This document shows positions 5,553 to 7,402 of a stretch of DNA of 7,402 nucleotides, one piece after another. Every line of letters begins with the position of its first letter. Positions within the stretch are counted from its first letter, which is position 1. Below the pieces are notes generated by a model. The model saw nothing but the letters and a program-made list of their open reading frames with translations. It did no database searches and was not told where the DNA came from. Position numbers and translations under genes: made by a program. Origin of the DNA: Candidatus Bathyarchaeota archaeon (lineage in GTDB: Archaea > Thermoproteota > Bathyarchaeia > TCS64); assembly GCA_013619005.1 (NCBI GenBank), contig JABXKY010000289.1, forward strand, positions 1 to 7,402. Reading direction: 5' to 3'.

Positions 5553-6674
5553 ATGAAGGTCAATGTTGACGGGGAGGAGATGGATGTCCTGGCCGTCTGG
5601 CGCGAGGGAGGCGTCGTCAAGATGGTGGACCAGAGGAAGCTTCCCCACAGCTTCGAGATCATCGATCTGAGTGACCACAGGGAGACGGCTTGGGCCATCA
5701 AGGTCATGGTCACCCGGGGCGCCGGCAGCATCGGCTGCGCCGCTGGCTTCGGCATGGCCCAGGCGGCGCTGGAGGCCGCTGACCTGCCGGAGGAGGAGTT
5801 CACGGCGTACCTCAACGATGCAGCCGGTACGATCCGCAAGACGCGTCCCACGGCCGCGAACCTGTTCAAGGCCGTTGACAGGTGCCTGAAGGCCGCTGAT
5901 TGGGGCAAGGTGCCTGTCAAGGTTGAGAACGTGGTCAAGGAGGCCGAGCTGATCCTCAAGGACGATATCAAGGCGACGGAGGAGATCGCCAAGGCCGGGG
6001 CTAAGCTCATCAAGGACGGTTTCAAGGTTCTAACACACTGCAACGCGGGGGCACTGGCCTATATCGGCTTGGGCACGGCGCTGGCGCCCATCAGGCGGGC
6101 CCACAGCGAGGGAAAGAACGTCTTCGTGTGGGTGGACGAGACCCGGCCGCGGGGCCAGGGTGCCAGGATCACGGCGTGGGAGCTGGAGCAGGAGGGTATT
6201 CCCTATGCGTTGATCGCCGATAACGCGGCGGGTTATTACATGCAGCGGGGCGAGGTTGACTTGGTCATCGTGGGGGCGGACAGGATAGCAGCCAACGGTG
6301 ACACTGCGAACAAGATTGGGACATATGAGAAGGCGGTGGTGGCCTTTGAGAACAAGATCCCGTTCTGGGTGGCCGCGCCGGGTATGACCATTGACCTGCA
6401 GACGGAGAGCGGCGATGACATCGAGATCGAGGAACGGGACCCCGAGGAGGTCACCAGGATGTGGGGGTTGAACGATGAAGGCGAGGCGACCACCATCAGC
6501 GTAGCGGCGGAGGGCACCAGCGCCAGGAACCCGGCGTTCGACGTGACGCCTGCAAAGTTCATTGACGGGTTCATTACGGAGCACGGCTTGATAGAGAGGC
6601 CCTTCACTGAGGCATTCTACTGGCTGTATGGACAGCCGGGTCTTCCCCCGGGCTTCAAGTACGCGGGGACCTAG
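5553..6674 (+). CDS. mtnA: S-methyl-5-thioribose-1-phosphate isomerase (MtnA/aIF2B-like family)
   Basis: Isomerase converting the aldose methylthioribose-1-phosphate to methylthioribulose-1-phosphate in methylthioadenosine salvage. It belongs to the eIF2B-alpha/beta/delta-related family. Counting from the longer GTG start at 5529 (381 residues), the catalytic Cys171 sits in THCNAGALA and Asp251 in GADRIAANGDTANKIGTY. Their 80-residue spacing equals that of C160/D240 in Bacillus MtnA. Other signatures are RKTRPTAANLF (103-113), ETRPRGQGARITAWEL (204-219) and NPAFDVTPAKFID (334-346). The RGAPAIG loop reads RGAGSIG. ATG 5553 (373 residues) is preferred, because MtnA proteins usually begin shortly before the VVLIDQRKLP-like strand and the TATA element suits it. 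A related sugar-phosphate substrate, as reported for some archaeal homologues, cannot be excluded. The length argues against ribose-1,5-bisphosphate isomerase, which is shorter. Its stop overlaps the convergent CBS gene. Confidence 0.9.
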   Translation: MKVNVDGEEMDVLAVWREGGVVKMVDQRKLPHSFEIIDLSDHRETAWAIKVMVTRGAGSIGCAAGFGMAQAALEAADLPEEEFTAYLNDAAGTIRKTRPTAANLFKAVDRCLKAADWGKVPVKVENVVKEAELILKDDIKATEEIAKAGAKLIKDGFKVLTHCNAGALAYIGLGTALAPIRRAHSEGKNVFVWVDETRPRGQGARITAWELEQEGIPYALIADNAAGYYMQRGEVDLVIVGADRIAANGDTANKIGTYEKAVVAFENKIPFWVAAPGMTIDLQTESGDDIEIEERDPEEVTRMWGLNDEGEATTISVAAEGTSARNPAFDVTPAKFIDGFITEHGLIERPFTEAFYWLYGQPGLPPGFKYAGT

Positions 6675-7060
6675 TTTTCATCGAGCTCAACTGGCTCTTC
6701 CAGTTCCACCTTCTCGTGCATGTACATGCCGAGGAGGACGGGGCCGCTGGACAGGTTTCCGAAGATGGGGACCTTGCTTACGTTCTCGGTCTCCATGAGT
6801 TCGGCTACTTCTGTGAGCGTGGTGTTGTACCTTACCCAAACCAGGGGGTCGGACATTACGCTGCCGACATCCACCATGTCGGGGTCCAGTGATTTGTCTA
6901 TGTCTGACCTTGTGACCATCCCCACGGGGTAGTCTTCCTCCATTACCAGCAGGCACTTCACGTTGAAGTAGCCCATCATGCTTGATGCTGACCTGACTGA
7001 CTTTCCGCGGCCTATGGTGATTATATCCTTCACCACTATTTCTTTGACGTCGATACCCAT
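6671..7060 (-). CDS. CBS-domain pair protein
   Basis: A small stand-alone protein (129 residues from this ATG) made almost entirely of two CBS domains, which together usually form a Bateman module binding adenine nucleotides or S-adenosylmethionine. Counting from GTG 7063, CBS1 spans about 13-60 (VKDIITIGRGKSVRSASSMMGYFNVKCLLVMEED, ending PVGMVTRSDI). CBS2 spans about 66-118 (VGSVMSDPLVWVRYNTTLTEVAELMETENVSKVPI, then LLGMYM). A short acidic tail rich in Glu follows. No effector domain is fused, so the regulated partner is unknown. The start is GTG 7063 or the adjacent ATG 7060; nothing in the sequence separates them strongly. It converges on mtnA with a 4-nt overlap. An AdoMet- or adenine-sensing role next to mtnA is only a guess. 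Confidence 0.9.
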   Translation of the reverse strand: MGIDVKEIVVKDIITIGRGKSVRSASSMMGYFNVKCLLVMEEDYPVGMVTRSDIDKSLDPDMVDVGSVMSDPLVWVRYNTTLTEVAELMETENVSKVPIFGNLSSGPVLLGMYMHEKVELEEPVELDEN

Positions 7061-7095
7061 CACTAACCAACTGAAATCACTTCATGGGAACGAAT

Positions 7096-7106
7096 GTTAT
7101 ACTTTA
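7096..7106 (-). promoter_or_regulatory. Possible TATA box of CBS gene
   Basis: The minus strand reads TAAAGTATAAC, with TATAAC centred about 39 nt before ATG 7060. This would give a short 5' leader of roughly 10-13 nt. No convincing Shine-Dalgarno site follows, so the call is weak. Confidence 0.3.
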
Positions 7107-7183
7107 TGGAAGTGTAAATGGTGCCTTGGGATAGGTACCTGTAATCTTTATCAGTGGGGGGCAGTTTGAGGTGACCAAATCTC

Positions 7184-7191
7184 TTAAATTA
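7184..7191 (+). promoter_or_regulatory. Box A (TATA) of tRNA-Tyr
   Basis: TTAAATTA lies about 33 nt before the mature 5' end. It predicts a start near 7213 and a 5' leader of about 7 nt, which would include the GTCCCG just upstream of the tRNA. Confidence 0.45.
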
Positions 7192-7219
7192 ATGGATTGC
7201 ATGAGTTTGTGCAGTCCCG

Positions 7220-7336
7220 CCCGCCCTAGCTCAATGGCAGAGCATCCGGCTGTAGTCATCGCCCCGTGGGGCAGTGGCAATCAGACCATGAGCAGACACC
7301 GGAGGGTTGCAGGTTCAACTCCTGCGGGCGGGACCA
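7220..7336 (+). tRNA. tRNA-Tyr (GTA) with intron and encoded CCA
   Basis: The cloverleaf is complete. The acceptor CCCGCCC (7220-7226) pairs with GGGCGGG (7326-7332). The D-stem is GCTC/GAGC (7229-7232 and 7240-7243). Anticodon stem TCCGG (7245-7249) pairs with CCGGA (7299-7303). The T-arm is GCAGG-TTCAACT-CCTGC (7309-7325). Discriminator A73 is 7333 and CCA is encoded at 7334-7336. The loop reads C-T-GTA-G before the intron, so the anticodon is GTA for tyrosine. C1-G72 with A73 matches archaeal tRNA-Tyr identity. U33-G-U35-A-G37 fits the UNUAR context used for pseudouridine-35. A 42-nt intron separates positions 37 and 38. Exons are 7220-7255 and 7298-7333. Confidence 0.95.
7256..7297 (+). 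other. tRNA-Tyr intron (archaeal, position 37/38)
   Basis: This 42-nt intron is expected to be removed by the tRNA splicing endonuclease. A bulge-helix-bulge can be drawn. Exon CUGU (positions 32-35) pairs with intron GCAG (7292-7295), one pair being G-U. The 5' bulge is A36-G37 with intron U1, and the 3' bulge is intron A-C with exon A38. The inner flanking helix is only CAU/AUG (7257-7259 with 7288-7290) with A7291 left over, so the motif is slightly relaxed. The intron core contains a GC-rich hairpin, GCCCCGTGGGGC (7261-7272). No C/D-box pair was found. Confidence 0.85.
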
Positions 7337-7341
7337 TATTC

Positions 7342-7376
7342 AATGAAGGTCGGTAGTTCAAATCTACCACTTGGTT
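7342..7376 (+). pseudogene. Isolated tRNA 3'-half-like sequence
   Basis: Five nt after the tRNA-Tyr CCA begins what looks like the 3' half of another tRNA. It has a possible anticodon-stem strand AATGA (7342-7346), the common variable loop AGGTC (7347-7351), and a perfect T-arm GGTAG-TTCAAAT-CTACC (7352-7368) with a box-B-like core. A 7-nt acceptor-strand equivalent ACTTGGT (7369-7375) and T at the discriminator position follow. No CCA is encoded. No matching D-arm half lies directly upstream, because tRNA-Tyr occupies that space. It may be a relic, an element attachment scar, or one part of a split or permuted tRNA whose 5' half lies elsewhere. Confidence 0.45.
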
Positions 7377-7387
7377 TGTAGAAAGTT

Positions 7388-7398
7388 CATATTTTATT
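7388..7398 (+). terminator. Possible T-rich terminator
   Basis: ATATTTTATT beyond the tRNA-like half is the first T-rich run on the plus strand after tRNA-Tyr. If it ends the transcript, the tRNA-like sequence would lie in the tRNA-Tyr 3' trailer. The evidence is composition only. Confidence 0.25.
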
Positions 7399-7402
7399 AA
7401 GG

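Noticed and set aside
5486..6043. Minus-strand open frame of 185 codons opposite mtnA
   Set aside because: Antisense to the well-supported MtnA frame, low-complexity Ser/Ala/Leu composition, no promoter or family features.
7174..7180. ACCAAAT as the missing acceptor 5' strand for the orphan tRNA half
   Set aside because: It pairs with ACTTGGT at only 6 of 7 positions, no plausible D-arm follows, and the tRNA-Tyr gene would lie inside it; chance is the simpler explanation.
7214..7334. GTCCCGC as the mature 5' acceptor strand of tRNA-Tyr
   Set aside because: It would put four extra bases before the D-arm and consume the discriminator; the 7220 start gives a standard cloverleaf with C1-G72.
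7171..7356. Small plus-strand open frame across tRNA-Tyr
   Set aside because: It runs through the tRNA exons and intron, so the apparent coding potential is accidental.

Overview
The window comes from an archaeon. The evidence is a replicative MCM helicase transcribed behind a GINS23-type subunit, an archaeal Ogg2-type 8-oxoguanine glycosylase, a tRNA-Tyr with a canonical-position intron and C1-G72, and TATA boxes sitting about 25-28 nt upstream of several start codons, which points to leaderless transcription. The gins23-mcm order is known from Sulfolobus and relatives, and Arg codons are heavily AGG. The exact phylum cannot be fixed from this window; a TACK- or Asgard-type lineage is a guess.

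Layout. 1-170 is AT-rich intergenic DNA with three alternating-CG blocks, two forming a perfect 10-bp inverted repeat. On the minus strand, read right to left, come gins23 (3764-3243), mcm (3243-1198, joined by a TAATG overlap) and an alpha/alpha-toroid protein of unknown function (1130-171) with its own promoter. A 93-bp divergent promoter region separates gins23 from ogg2 (3858-4529) on the plus strand. An arginase-fold protein with a non-standard active site (4581-5489) and an MtnA-type isomerase (5553-6674) follow, each with its own TATA-like element. A minus-strand CBS-pair protein (7060-6671) converges on mtnA, and the two stop codons share one CTAG. At the right end lie the intron-containing tRNA-Tyr gene (7220-7336) and, just after it, an isolated tRNA 3'-half-like sequence (7342-7376).

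Functionally, gins23-mcm supplies two parts of the CMG-type replicative helicase, and ogg2 is an oxidative-damage repair gene sharing their control region. The arginase-fold protein and MtnA could belong to guanidino/polyamine metabolism and methylthioadenosine salvage, but the arginase-fold protein lacks residues that define arginases and agmatinases, so this link is tentative.

The least explained items are the orphan tRNA 3' half, an alternative 9-bp acceptor pairing in the tRNA-Tyr precursor, the non-canonical arginase-fold enzyme, an inverted repeat between the gins23 TATA box and its start, and the toroid protein. No CRISPR array, insertion sequence or clear undescribed multi-gene system is visible.
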